Virus record (IMG/VR): IMGVR_UViG_3300032288_002840
Coordinates: 1-45,466 of that record
Source: a virus
Strand: one strand, 5' to 3'
DNA: 45,466 bases
Part shown: in pieces, positions 16,623-25,139 of the stretch
How positions within the stretch are numbered: position 1 is the stretch's first letter
How the letters are laid out: every line of letters starts with the position of its first letter
Program-made: the position numbers and the translations under genes
Notes under the pieces: model-generated
The model's input: the letters and a program-made list of their open reading frames with translations, nothing else
The model's database searches: none
Told to the model about the DNA's origin: nothing

Positions 16623-19529
16623 ATGGCAACTACACCAGATAATAGACCATGGGCACCACATCCAATACCATCTTGGTTGATTAAAGAATTTACAAGAAGA
16701 CAAAAAGATATTGGGATTAATTATCCACAATCAATTACTTGGGGTGATTCTGGTACATGGCAAGATTATAAAGGTCCAATGACTGCTTGGACAAGAGTTT
16801 TTTCAAATGGTACTGGAAAGGTAAATTATAATTCAAGATCTGCGAGACGAGACGGTTTTGCACTATATGGTGGTCAAGGATTTGAAGACGCATTTGGTTT
16901 TTACAAAAATTCAATTGGGAATATATCAAATCAAACAATACTTGGATATGATTCAAAAGGAAGTCCGCATACACTTGATTTGACAACTGATGGTAATTTA
17001 GTATCATTTCCAAATAAACTAATTGACGATAAAAGAACTACGCAAAAATATTTACCTGCGCCTGGTATAATTTCAATTGATTCTGTAATTCAGAAAGAAA
17101 GAATAAGAAAAGTAACCATTAATTGGAAATGTTACGGTTTTGCTCAATTAGAATATATGACTCCATATTTTCTTACGCCGAAAATTAGTATGGTTGTTGA
17201 ATTTGGGTGGAATCATTTTAACCCAGAATCTCTTTTGTATTTAAAAGATGAAGGTGATAATCTTGAGAAATTAAAAGAATTATTTCTAAATAAGGGATAT
17301 TTGTTATATGATGAAAACATTAAAAATTCTTTTGGATTATATGATGTTACCATGGGTTATATAACTGGGTTTGACTTTTCAAGTCAAGATGGTATTACAT
17401 TTGATTGTAAGACTGAAATAATGTCTAAGCATGCAAATTATTCGGGTGTACAAGTAAAAAATGCAGCTAATATATCATCTGATCAAAATAAATCAATTAT
17501 ACAATCATCATTTCCTGAATTTTTAGAAAAGAGACTTACTAAGTTACCAAATTGTATTGAAAAGAAAAAAAGTTTTAGAGATCCATTAGATAGTGAAGAA
17601 GAAAAGGCAGCAAGAGGAAGTGATCCAACTTTCTTTTTTAATAGATTTCCATTTTATATGGAAACTAGTGGTAGTACACCAGTTGCTAAACCAGAAGATA
17701 GAATTTTCATAGGAAGAAAACGAGAATATGAAGATGCTGAATTGATGAAAGAAGTCAAAGAATATGATTGGGACGCAAAAGATCAAAAAGATGTATGGGT
17801 AACAATGGGATTTGTTGTAGAACTCGCAAATGTATTTTTTGAAAGAGAAATTTCAATAAAATATAAAGATGATGATGCTAAACAAAAAGAATTGTTTGCG
17901 TTGTATAATATAAACATTGATGATGTAAAAATTGGTGCACATCCTAATTTAATATCTACTGATGGTAATATATTATTGATACCAAATGCCGAATCTCCTA
18001 AATTTAATATTGGATTTAGTTACCCAACAACATTTCCAGATGATAATGATTATCAAAAACAAACAGATGATGCAAATCCTAATATATTTAGATCAAGTGT
18101 AAATAATTTTACCGTAGGAAAAATAAAAGATTTACAACCAAAAGATAGAACATTAGTTAAAATTTTCAAAACGGGAAAACAAGCAAAGATAAAAAAAGTA
18201 GATGATCAATCTGTTAAAGAAAAAGGTTCCAATATTAGACCCTCTGGTGCAGAATCGGGATCAGCATCGGTGTTTGAAAATTCTTTTTCTACCAATGAAA
18301 CAGTTGGTGATGCGGTTTCAATATTTAATTTTGGTGATGCTAAAAAAATATATGAAGGAATAAAGTCATATGCTGCTGAAGCTTTAGGTACTGATGCGGG
18401 ACAAGTTATTTCTTCTGCTAAAACTGCATTACCACCACTATCTGTATATAGAGATGATTTGGATGGTATCTTAAATAGATTTAGATATAGATCAAATAAA
18501 GTTAAAAAGGGAGATTTTGCGTTTCCACAAATGGTAGATGACACTAATGATACAGGAACAGCTGCTGGACATTGGGGATATTTAAAAGATTTATATATAA
18601 ATAAAAATGTTATAATTGAGGCAGCAAAATTATCTGATACTGTTGAAAATTTTTATAATAATTTATTGAATAAGATTAGTACATCCGCTGCTAATTTTTG
18701 GGATTTTTCTGTAGTAGAAGAAGGAAAACATTTAAAAATAATAGATAGAAAATTTATAAATGCAAAAAACATGAAGATATATCAATTTGATATTGGTTCT
18801 TCAAATACATTTATTAAATCTATTAATTTTACCGCACAACTGTCAAATGTTGCGGCAAATCAAGTATTGTCTTCAGGAGGATCAAGTCCGTCAAATCAAG
18901 AAAATAAATCACCAACGGGAGAAATTACATCAAATGAAATTCTTAATTTTCCATATGGTGATAGATTTAATCCAGACGATCCTAAAGCCAAGACAAATAG
19001 ATCAGTTGATGGTAATTTAGAAACGATTAAACAATTACAATCCAATCCATCGAAGGGATCTAATTCTTTGATAATGTCGTTTAAAACATTTGAATCTGCA
19101 CCAAATTATGCAAGAGGTGCTGCTGCAGCAGGTGGAGGTGGATTTGTGACAACTACACCATCGAAAGAAACAGGATTTAATATAGTAAATTTAGTATTGC
19201 CAAGTCAAACATTATTGTTAGGTTTGATTAATGATTTGGATTATAACAAAAATACAAATATTTATGGCGGTCAACAACCTGGATTTACTGTAGAAATGAC
19301 ATTACAAGGTATATCTGGATTACGAACATTTCAATTGTTTAGTTTGAAAAACTTACCAAGTCCTTATTCTGAAAGAGAAATTTTATGTCAAATTATTGAT
19401 GTGTCTCATAAATTAGAATCTGGAAATTGGACAACTACAATTAAAGCAGGTATAAGATCAATTAGAGGTCAAACTCTAAAATTTACAACTGATGGTGTAA
19501 ATGAATATACAATTAATGGTGTAAATTAA
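16623..19529 (+). CDS. Large baseplate hub protein
   Basis: 968 residues. KVTINWKCYGFAQLEYMTPY then MVVEFGWNHFNPESLL near residues 160-205 resembles hub domains that pack under the tube (V.FGW..P motif). The C-terminus (GLINDLDYNKNTNIYGGQ, VEMTLQGISGLRTFQLFSL, LPSPYSEREILCQIIDVSH, WTTTIKAGIRSI) matches the end of gp27/gpD-like hub proteins. The middle has a long, acidic and Lys-rich region of unknown fold. It probably combines hub and spike-attachment roles. No lysozyme or cell-wall hydrolase motif was visible. Confidence 0.65.
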   Translation: MATTPDNRPWAPHPIPSWLIKEFTRRQKDIGINYPQSITWGDSGTWQDYKGPMTAWTRVFSNGTGKVNYNSRSARRDGFALYGGQGFEDAFGFYKNSIGNISNQTILGYDSKGSPHTLDLTTDGNLVSFPNKLIDDKRTTQKYLPAPGIISIDSVIQKERIRKVTINWKCYGFAQLEYMTPYFLTPKISMVVEFGWNHFNPESLLYLKDEGDNLEKLKELFLNKGYLLYDENIKNSFGLYDVTMGYITGFDFSSQDGITFDCKTEIMSKHANYSGVQVKNAANISSDQNKSIIQSSFPEFLEKRLTKLPNCIEKKKSFRDPLDSEEEKAARGSDPTFFFNRFPFYMETSGSTPVAKPEDRIFIGRKREYEDAELMKEVKEYDWDAKDQKDVWVTMGFVVELANVFFEREISIKYKDDDAKQKELFALYNINIDDVKIGAHPNLISTDGNILLIPNAESPKFNIGFSYPTTFPDDNDYQKQTDDANPNIFRSSVNNFTVGKIKDLQPKDRTLVKIFKTGKQAKIKKVDDQSVKEKGSNIRPSGAESGSASVFENSFSTNETVGDAVSIFNFGDAKKIYEGIKSYAAEALGTDAGQVISSAKTALPPLSVYRDDLDGILNRFRYRSNKVKKGDFAFPQMVDDTNDTGTAAGHWGYLKDLYINKNVIIEAAKLSDTVENFYNNLLNKISTSAANFWDFSVVEEGKHLKIIDRKFINAKNMKIYQFDIGSSNTFIKSINFTAQLSNVAANQVLSSGGSSPSNQENKSPTGEITSNEILNFPYGDRFNPDDPKAKTNRSVDGNLETIKQLQSNPSKGSNSLIMSFKTFESAPNYARGAAAAGGGGFVTTTPSKETGFNIVNLVLPSQTLLLGLINDLDYNKNTNIYGGQQPGFTVEMTLQGISGLRTFQLFSLKNLPSPYSEREILCQIIDVSHKLESGNWTTTIKAGIRSIRGQTLKFTTDGVNEYTINGVN

Positions 19530-19530
19530 T

Positions 19531-19911
19531 ATGATAAATATACAAACATATCAAAATATTGGTGGTACTGTATTGGATAATCAAGTATATCCTGTTTATT
19601 TTAAACCGTTTCCAAAAACCAAAGATTATTCATTAGGGTATATCAATCGTTATTTTGTTCAAAAAATAAACGATTTAACGATAACTGAAGTGGATAAAAA
19701 CAAATATAATGAAATTTCATCGGCATTATATAACAAACTTTCCATTCGATGGATAATATCTGGTCCAAAAGATAATATTTATAAAAACAAAATATTAGAA
19801 AGAGTTGGTGTAAGAGAACAAAACATTAAGATATTAAACACCAATGAGAAAAAAATGACGGGAATTAAAAATTATTTGAATAACCCACTCGAATTTTGGA
19901 ATGGGAAATAA
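19531..19911 (+). CDS. Small baseplate-operon protein, function unknown
   Basis: 126 residues with no membrane segment. MINIQTYQNIGGTVLDNQVYPVYFKPFPKTKDYSLGYI is followed by a mixed alpha/beta stretch including SIRWIISGPKDNIYKNKILERVGVREQN. It starts 1 nt after the hub gene and is the last member of the tail/baseplate run, so a virion assembly role is likely. I know similar small proteins beside phage baseplate genes but cannot name the family. Confidence 0.6.
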   Translation: MINIQTYQNIGGTVLDNQVYPVYFKPFPKTKDYSLGYINRYFVQKINDLTITEVDKNKYNEISSALYNKLSIRWIISGPKDNIYKNKILERVGVREQNIKILNTNEKKMTGIKNYLNNPLEFWNGK

Positions 19912-19946
19912 TTGACTTATAGTTGTTATAATGTTACATTGTGTCA

Positions 19947-21299
19947 ATGGTGTGTCTGGATAAACAATCCTATTCTAAATTCTTAGAATCGCATATTTCA
20001 TCTGATTTTATTCTTGAATGTATTCAATCAGATGAAAAAGTACATCCATGTATAGATGAATTGTGTATGGTGTTAATCCATATACTCAAATCCAAAACTA
20101 CATATATTATCAATCTAAATCATCCAGATTGCAATGTCTTTATCGATAAAGAATCATTAATCAATGATTTCAACAAACTAAAAGGTAAGAAGTGGGTATT
20201 TGATAAGAAAAAGTGTTTGCATCTGTTTCCTATCAATAATCTCTTTGATATTAACATCATTTTCTTTATCAGTGATGGTAAAGTTGAAGATTATAGTGAA
20301 TTTGATACAACTGCACATAATGTTATCAAAACTAAGTTTCAAAAATATGGTGAATTGAATAAAGCAATTCCAATGGTAAAACATTTGGAAAAGTTTGAAA
20401 GTATGTATGATGCAGTGTTGATTAGACTCAAATCCGTCAAGATTGATGATAGTTTTTATAGTATTAATAGTACAATTACTGACAATCTTAGAATTCTTGA
20501 ACATAATGGGTTAAAAGTGGATGTAGAATTGTTTAATAGGCATTTTGAGAACAAAACGATCAAAGATAAGGATGGTTATGTTTATACACAATATAACCTA
20601 TATACTGCAACAGGACGACCCAGTAATAGGTTTGGTAATGTAAACTATAGTGCATTGAACAAAGAAAACGGGTGTAGATCATCATTTATTAGTAGATATG
20701 GTGATGATGGCATGTTGTTTATGATTGATTATAGTGCCTACCACCCCCACATAGTTGCAAAGTTGATCAATTATAACTTACCACCAAATGCTTATGAGTA
20801 TCTTGGAAAGTTATACTATGGTAAGGATAAGTTATCAGACGAAGAAATTAAAGCGTCAAAGAACCTAACATTTCAGTGTATGTATGGTAATATTCCCACA
20901 GAATTATTAGAAATACCATATTTTAAGAAAATGAGTGATTATATTGCTCATAGATGGAAGTTCTTTAATGAAAATGGTTATGTAGAAACTCCGATTTATA
21001 AAAGAAGAATCACTACAAACCATATAAATGAACCAAATCCTAACAAATTATTCAATTATATCTTACAAGCTAGTGAAACTGAATTTGGAATGCAATCATT
21101 GGTAAGAGTTAATGAATATTTGAACGGTAAACAAACTAAGGCTATTTTATATACTTATGATAGTGTTTTGTTTGATTGTCACAAGAATGATAAAAAAGAG
21201 ACTTTGGTAGAATTGAAAAGATTGATGTCAAACAATCAATTTCCTGTAAAGTGTTACATTGGTAAGAATTATGATAGTATGACGGTTGTGGATATTTAA
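19947..21299 (+). CDS. Small family A-type DNA polymerase (polymerase domain only)
   Basis: About 450 residues from ATG 19947 (an in-frame GTG lies 6 nt upstream). Family A landmarks: TATGRPSN near residue 218, motif A MIDYSAYHPHIVAKL with Asp near 261, motif B KNLTFQCMYGN with Lys near 305 followed by Phe(+4) and YG, and motif C YTYDSVLFD with Asp near 405. The two metal-binding Asp are present, so it should be catalytic. The N-terminal ~200 residues are too short and lack obvious DEDD exonuclease motifs. Motif A lacks the usual E-L-R after DYS. T4-like phages normally use family B gp43, so this is either the replicase of this lineage or a special-purpose enzyme. Confidence 0.75.
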   Translation: MVCLDKQSYSKFLESHISSDFILECIQSDEKVHPCIDELCMVLIHILKSKTTYIINLNHPDCNVFIDKESLINDFNKLKGKKWVFDKKKCLHLFPINNLFDINIIFFISDGKVEDYSEFDTTAHNVIKTKFQKYGELNKAIPMVKHLEKFESMYDAVLIRLKSVKIDDSFYSINSTITDNLRILEHNGLKVDVELFNRHFENKTIKDKDGYVYTQYNLYTATGRPSNRFGNVNYSALNKENGCRSSFISRYGDDGMLFMIDYSAYHPHIVAKLINYNLPPNAYEYLGKLYYGKDKLSDEEIKASKNLTFQCMYGNIPTELLEIPYFKKMSDYIAHRWKFFNENGYVETPIYKRRITTNHINEPNPNKLFNYILQASETEFGMQSLVRVNEYLNGKQTKAILYTYDSVLFDCHKNDKKETLVELKRLMSNNQFPVKCYIGKNYDSMTVVDI

Positions 21300-21314
21300 A
21301 AACAATTTGATTTT

Positions 21315-21342
21315 CGTGTATATATCAATATTTATATATACG
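21315..21342 (+). promoter_or_regulatory. 9-bp hairpin just before a start codon
   Basis: CGTGTATAT (21315-21323) pairs with ATATATACG (21334-21342), one G-U pair; the ATG is at 21344. The TATTTATA box overlaps the loop and right arm. Confidence 0.4.
21329..21336 (+). promoter_or_regulatory. TATTTATA late-type box before the 603-aa gene
   Basis: TATTTATA ends 7 nt before the ATG at 21344, the spacing expected for a leaderless transcript if it acts as a -10 element. Confidence 0.5.
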
Positions 21343-21343
21343 A

Positions 21344-23155
21344 ATGAATATAGACGACGATGTAAAATTAAAAGACTTACAAGTTAAGTTACAACAGGTT
21401 GAGACTGTTATGCCATTGCCATTCAGTCAACAATTGAGAGAAAGTTTTCCTTTATATAAGATATTCGGCGAAAATGGCGATTATTATCCGAAAGAAAAAG
21501 ACACAATCAAAAAGTGGTTAAAATTATCTGAAGAAATAGAAAAGATATTAAAGAGCATACAACAATTAGATAATCCCGCAATAATTACTGCGGTTGGAAA
21601 AAATAGATTATATCAAAATTATGCTGATATAAAGGCTAGAATTGAATTGGCATCTGGTACTAGTGTAACATTAGCAAATGTAACATCTGCAAAACCAACC
21701 GGATTTATTCATCAAGACATCAAAAAGTTCTATGAATTCTTCAATAATAGTGGGTATGCCAGTAAAGATAAGAAAAAAGAAAACACTGCTGATGCGGTAT
21801 TGTTGTACAATTGTAGTATATCAGAAATTCAAATTGCTTTAAAAGATAAAAAAGTAAATGGTACCGATGAAAGTTTATGTGAGATTACTGGTACTGGAAA
21901 GAAATTTGCAATGGTTTCTTTGAAAGCTGGTGGAGATAGTTATCGTATTGGTAGAATGAAAGGTGCTTTTGATATTTTACCAGACAAATTAAGTTTTTCA
22001 GGTACACCCGCAGAAAGAGAAAAATACTATCAATGGTTACAATCACAACAACCAGATGGAAAACCAATTGAAAAAGATCCACGCAGTGTATTTAGTGGTG
22101 GTGCTCCTGTATTTGAAGAAATATATTTGGGTAAGACACTACTAACTGAAATTGAATTTATATCATCATTAAAGTCATCTCTCAATAGAATTTCATCTAA
22201 AATTGGAGATTTGTCTGCGGAATTGACAAAAGGGTGGACCGATTTCACACAAAAGATTAAAAATACAATTGTAAAGATTTTTGGTAATATTGAACAAAAA
22301 TGTCAAGAAGACATGAATTATGCTAGAAATCAATATTCCACTATGTTTAATACATGGGATACTATTGAAAAAGAAATTGGTGTTTTATCTGAAGCAAGAG
22401 AAGCTGATGAAGTATTAGTAAAAATGACCGATTCTTTAAAGAAGAATGTTGCTATATTTATTCAACAAATCAATAGAATTCAACCAGATTCGTTATTTAG
22501 TGCCATAAACGAAAAAGTAAGATTAATTGATAATAAGAATCTGTTTATGGTTCAACTAACTGGTACTACACCAGAAGATGTAAAAGAAGTCAAGAATGCT
22601 TCTATTAAGGTTTATAATGATTATTTTAATCCATCTACTAAAGGTGATGTTCCGATGAATAAAGGTGCATTTAGACCAATGAACATCTTCAATTCTAATA
22701 TTGCTGCTATAAAATTTTATGAAAAGTTCATTGAAAGATTTATGAATGTTGGCAATGAAGCTCAAATCAAGAAAGAATTTATTCAATTTGCAAGTCAAAT
22801 ATCTGCTGAAGCAATCTTTGGTAACAATGATAGTTTACCACTTGTAGTATTTAATGGTAAGACAATTAACAGAATGGGAACCAAGTCTGAATTTTCAAGT
22901 GGTAAAAAGTTAATTGATGCAAGTGAAAATAAGAATTTTAGATTGAGTAAGTTTGAAGTAAGTAAAAATAAAGAAGGAACATATTTCGTTGTATATTTAT
23001 ATATTATATTCGATATACGAGAAGAAGAGGAAAATGGAAAGGTAGAAGTTAAACCATTTTATTCTGCAATTGAATTAAGAAATGAAAGAGGAAGTAAGTT
23101 TTCTTTCAAAACAGAAATTCATCGTTCCAATTTAAGTGAAGAGGATGTATTTTAA
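21344..23155 (+). CDS. Large phage protein of unknown function, possible nuclease-like core
   Basis: 603 residues, soluble, no signal peptide. The N-terminal ~120 residues are helical. At residues ~145-205 a region reads TADAVLLYNCSIS... then KKFAMVSLKAGGDSYRIGR; an Asp strand followed by a hydrophobic strand ending in S-L-K resembles a PD-(D/E)xK-type core, but this is a guess from a few residues. A long helical segment spans about 265-420, and the C-terminus (YIIFDIREEE...SAIELRNERGSKFSFKTEIHR) is beta-rich. It has a late-type box and heads a three-gene cluster with 2-nt and overlapping junctions, suggesting a virion or assembly role. Confidence 0.6.
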   Translation: MNIDDDVKLKDLQVKLQQVETVMPLPFSQQLRESFPLYKIFGENGDYYPKEKDTIKKWLKLSEEIEKILKSIQQLDNPAIITAVGKNRLYQNYADIKARIELASGTSVTLANVTSAKPTGFIHQDIKKFYEFFNNSGYASKDKKKENTADAVLLYNCSISEIQIALKDKKVNGTDESLCEITGTGKKFAMVSLKAGGDSYRIGRMKGAFDILPDKLSFSGTPAEREKYYQWLQSQQPDGKPIEKDPRSVFSGGAPVFEEIYLGKTLLTEIEFISSLKSSLNRISSKIGDLSAELTKGWTDFTQKIKNTIVKIFGNIEQKCQEDMNYARNQYSTMFNTWDTIEKEIGVLSEAREADEVLVKMTDSLKKNVAIFIQQINRIQPDSLFSAINEKVRLIDNKNLFMVQLTGTTPEDVKEVKNASIKVYNDYFNPSTKGDVPMNKGAFRPMNIFNSNIAAIKFYEKFIERFMNVGNEAQIKKEFIQFASQISAEAIFGNNDSLPLVVFNGKTINRMGTKSEFSSGKKLIDASENKNFRLSKFEVSKNKEGTYFVVYLYIIFDIREEEENGKVEVKPFYSAIELRNERGSKFSFKTEIHRSNLSEEDVF

Positions 23156-23157
23156 TT

Positions 23158-23766
23158 ATGAACATCAAACAAATATTTTTAGAAGCATTAGAAAAAGCAA
23201 GTACCGACATTTCAATTGAAAACGGTATATTTGATATTTCTAAACAAGAACACATTGAAGTATTAAGAGAATATTTGTTGAATTCAAATGTTGATTCAAA
23301 TATCGTAAATCAATATTTGAATAAAATGCTTGAAGGTAAATATCCTGAAAGACAAGCATACAATACAAATGGTATTCTTGTAACTTTTCCAACTCCTGAA
23401 TACAAACAAAAAGCTATTGCTCGTGGTACACACTTTGAAGAAAATCCAAGAAAAGGACAGGCAAATGTATTTACTGGAGATGAACAACCAGAACAACCAA
23501 GTGGACAACAAATTGAATTTGAACCACAACAAACCCAACCTGTTCAACAAGCAGAACCACAAAAATCAAAGAGTGATGATAGAACTCCCGAAGAAAAAGA
23601 ACAAGATGCGGTAGCAATTGAGAAAGCATTGACTACTGAATATACTTTACAAGAAGCTTTAAAGTTTGGATTTTATAACAAAAGAAATAGTTGGTTTGAT
23701 TCTTCTGGAAATTATGTCGGCAAATTGTGGAATGTTGACGGTAAACAACTAATAATAAATAAATGA
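23158..23766 (+). CDS. Conserved phage protein, PERQAYN..G.LVTFPTPEYK type
   Basis: 202 residues. The N-terminus (MNIKQIFLEALEKAS) is a short amphipathic helix. GKYPERQAYNTNGILVTFPTPEYKQKAIARGTHFEENP (residues ~59-97) is a motif I recall from T4-like phage proteins of unknown role. A Gln/Pro/Glu-rich linker follows at ~105-150, then a C-terminal domain with YTLQEALKFGFYNKRNSWFDSSGNYVGKLW. The shape, two small domains with a flexible linker, fits a structural or scaffold-associated protein. Its stop overlaps the next ATG (ATGA). Confidence 0.6.
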   Translation: MNIKQIFLEALEKASTDISIENGIFDISKQEHIEVLREYLLNSNVDSNIVNQYLNKMLEGKYPERQAYNTNGILVTFPTPEYKQKAIARGTHFEENPRKGQANVFTGDEQPEQPSGQQIEFEPQQTQPVQQAEPQKSKSDDRTPEEKEQDAVAIEKALTTEYTLQEALKFGFYNKRNSWFDSSGNYVGKLWNVDGKQLIINK

Positions 23767-24155
23767 AGAACAAACAACTATTGTGTACATTTACCAATTC
23801 CAAAGAATATAATGACATTATACAAGAAATAAAAAGTTTCTATAGTGTTATTAACGGTAAAATATTTTTATTGTGTAATGTCAACAATCCAAAAGAATTG
23901 TATGCAACATACAATGTAGAAATAAATGATGGTAACCAATTGAAATTTCGTAACACTATCAGTGTCCATAGAAAAAAAGAAACAAACACACTGTATACTC
24001 TCAATGCAATGAATAAGTTGATTGCTGAGGAAAACAATGGTGTTTTTGATAAAACATTTCAATTGGATTGGAATCTGTACAGAAATTCAATTATTTTAAC
24101 GAGCGAAGTATCAGTGAAAATCGTCTCCGTCAAAATTTTTGATATAATAAGTTGA
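23763..24155 (+). CDS. Conserved phage hypothetical (HRKKETNTLYTLNAMN type)
   Basis: 130 residues. QLLCTFTNSKEYNDIIQEIKSFYSVINGKIFLLCNV, then ELYATYNVE, TISVHRKKETNTLYTLNAMNKLI and GVFDKTFQLDWNLYRNSIIL. I recognise this as a conserved small protein in marine T4-like phages, of unknown function. It is coupled to the previous gene by ATGA. After it comes a 108-nt gap holding the ssDNA-binding protein leader. Confidence 0.65.
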   Translation: MKNKQLLCTFTNSKEYNDIIQEIKSFYSVINGKIFLLCNVNNPKELYATYNVEINDGNQLKFRNTISVHRKKETNTLYTLNAMNKLIAEENNGVFDKTFQLDWNLYRNSIILTSEVSVKIVSVKIFDIIS

Positions 24156-24181
24156 AATCTTTTTGGTCTTCATATATATTG

Positions 24182-24204
24182 ATGACAACTTAATTGGTTG
24201 TCAT
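24182..24204 (+). promoter_or_regulatory. 8-bp hairpin in the ssDNA-binding protein leader
   Basis: ATGACAAC (24182-24189) pairs with GTTGTCAT (24197-24204), 7-nt loop, with no T tract following. It lies upstream of the AT-rich repeats before gene 32. Confidence 0.6.
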
Positions 24205-24225
24205 TAAATAATTCGTGTGAGTTAT

Positions 24226-24258
24226 CTAATTAACTAATTAACTAAATTAACTAATTAA
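24226..24258 (+). repeat. Four CTAATTAA direct repeats abutting the gene 32 start
   Basis: CTAATTAA at 24226, 24234 and 24251, plus CTAAATTAA at 24242, run without gaps and end 5 nt before the ATG at 24264. The stretch is unstructured and U/A-rich in RNA and takes the place of a Shine-Dalgarno sequence. By analogy with T4 gene 32, it is a candidate site where the protein coats its own mRNA. Confidence 0.6.
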
Positions 24259-24263
24259 AAATT

Positions 24264-25073
24264 ATGGCATTAGACATATCAAAATTGAAGAGTCGTTTGA
24301 GCTCTCTAACAAACCAAGGCAACAAAACCAATCTCATTTGGAAACCAAAGCCTGGTAAACAAGTAGTTCGTATCGTTCCCTACAAGTATCAAACCGATAA
24401 TCCTTTTATCGAACTAAAGTTCCACTACAATATCAATAACAAGACTTATCTATCTCCCGATAGTTTCAATCGTCCTGATCCAATCGTTGAATGGTCCAAT
24501 CGTATGAAGAAGACCGGAAACAAGGAAGACTGGATTTTGGGTCGTAAGTTTGAACCAAAGATGCGTACCTATGCTCCTATCATCGTTCGTGGTGAGGAAA
24601 ACGAAGGTGTTCGTTTCTGGGGATTTGGTAAGAATGTTTACCAAGAAATTCTAAGCATCATCAGTGATGTTGATTACGGTGATATTACTGATTTGGTCAA
24701 TGGTCGTGACATTGTAGTAGAATTCCGTACCGCAGAAGATTCTGGTAAGTCATTCCCAGAAACTACTATTCGTGTCAAGCCAAATGCAAGTGTTGCAATT
24801 GATCCTTCTCAAAAGGATATCTTGGCACAACAGACTAACATCATGGATCTATTTCCTGAGTTTAGTTATGACGAACTAAAGGAAGTAATGAATGCCTGGT
24901 TGAATCCAGATGGTTCAATTCCTTCTGAAGGAACAGTCAACACAATTGTTGATGAGGAAACTCCTGCTCCTGCTCCAAAAGCAACTGCAACGAATAAATC
25001 ACCAACAGCTACCGCAGCAAAATCAAATTCGGATGATGTAGCAGCCGCTTTTGATAATTTGTTTAACAGTTAA
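24264..25073 (+). CDS. 32: Single-stranded DNA-binding protein, T4 gp32-like
   Basis: 269 residues. LIWKPKPGKQVVRIVPYKY (residues ~24-42), FIELKFHYNIN, and FWGFGKNVYQEILSIISDVDYGDITD (~118-143) followed by DIVVEFRTAEDSGK match the gp32-type OB-fold core of T4-like phages. The C-terminus is a Pro/Ala/Ser/Thr linker ending in the acidic tip DDVAAAFDNLF, expected to recruit partners. Unlike T4 gp32 it has no cysteine, so the zinc module is absent. Arg is encoded almost only by CGT, in contrast to the tail genes. It is flanked by a structured leader and a strong terminator, fitting a highly expressed, autoregulated gene. Confidence 0.85.
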   Translation: MALDISKLKSRLSSLTNQGNKTNLIWKPKPGKQVVRIVPYKYQTDNPFIELKFHYNINNKTYLSPDSFNRPDPIVEWSNRMKKTGNKEDWILGRKFEPKMRTYAPIIVRGEENEGVRFWGFGKNVYQEILSIISDVDYGDITDLVNGRDIVVEFRTAEDSGKSFPETTIRVKPNASVAIDPSQKDILAQQTNIMDLFPEFSYDELKEVMNAWLNPDGSIPSEGTVNTIVDEETPAPAPKATATNKSPTATAAKSNSDDVAAAFDNLFNS

Positions 25074-25090
25074 AATAAATTGTTTGTAGT

Positions 25091-25126
25091 GGGGTGGTAG
25101 TATATATTACTGCCACCCCTATTTTA
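25091..25126 (+). terminator. Strong Rho-independent terminator after gene 32
   Basis: GGGGTGGTAGTA (25091-25102) pairs with TACTGCCACCCC (25108-25119), one G-U pair, 5-nt loop, then TATTTTAG. Confidence 0.85.
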
Positions 25127-25139
25127 GTTTTATATTATT

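Noticed and set aside
19912-19940. TTGACT-N17-TACATT before the polymerase gene
   Set aside because: The -10 is poor and a better TATAAT nearby has the wrong spacing, so it was not listed as a promoter. The ATTGAC/GTCAAT pairing around the start is only 6 bp.
24226-24258. CTAATTAA repeats as a CRISPR-like array or replication iterons
   Set aside because: There are no spacers, the unit is only 8-9 nt, and the position at the gene 32 start fits a translational operator better.
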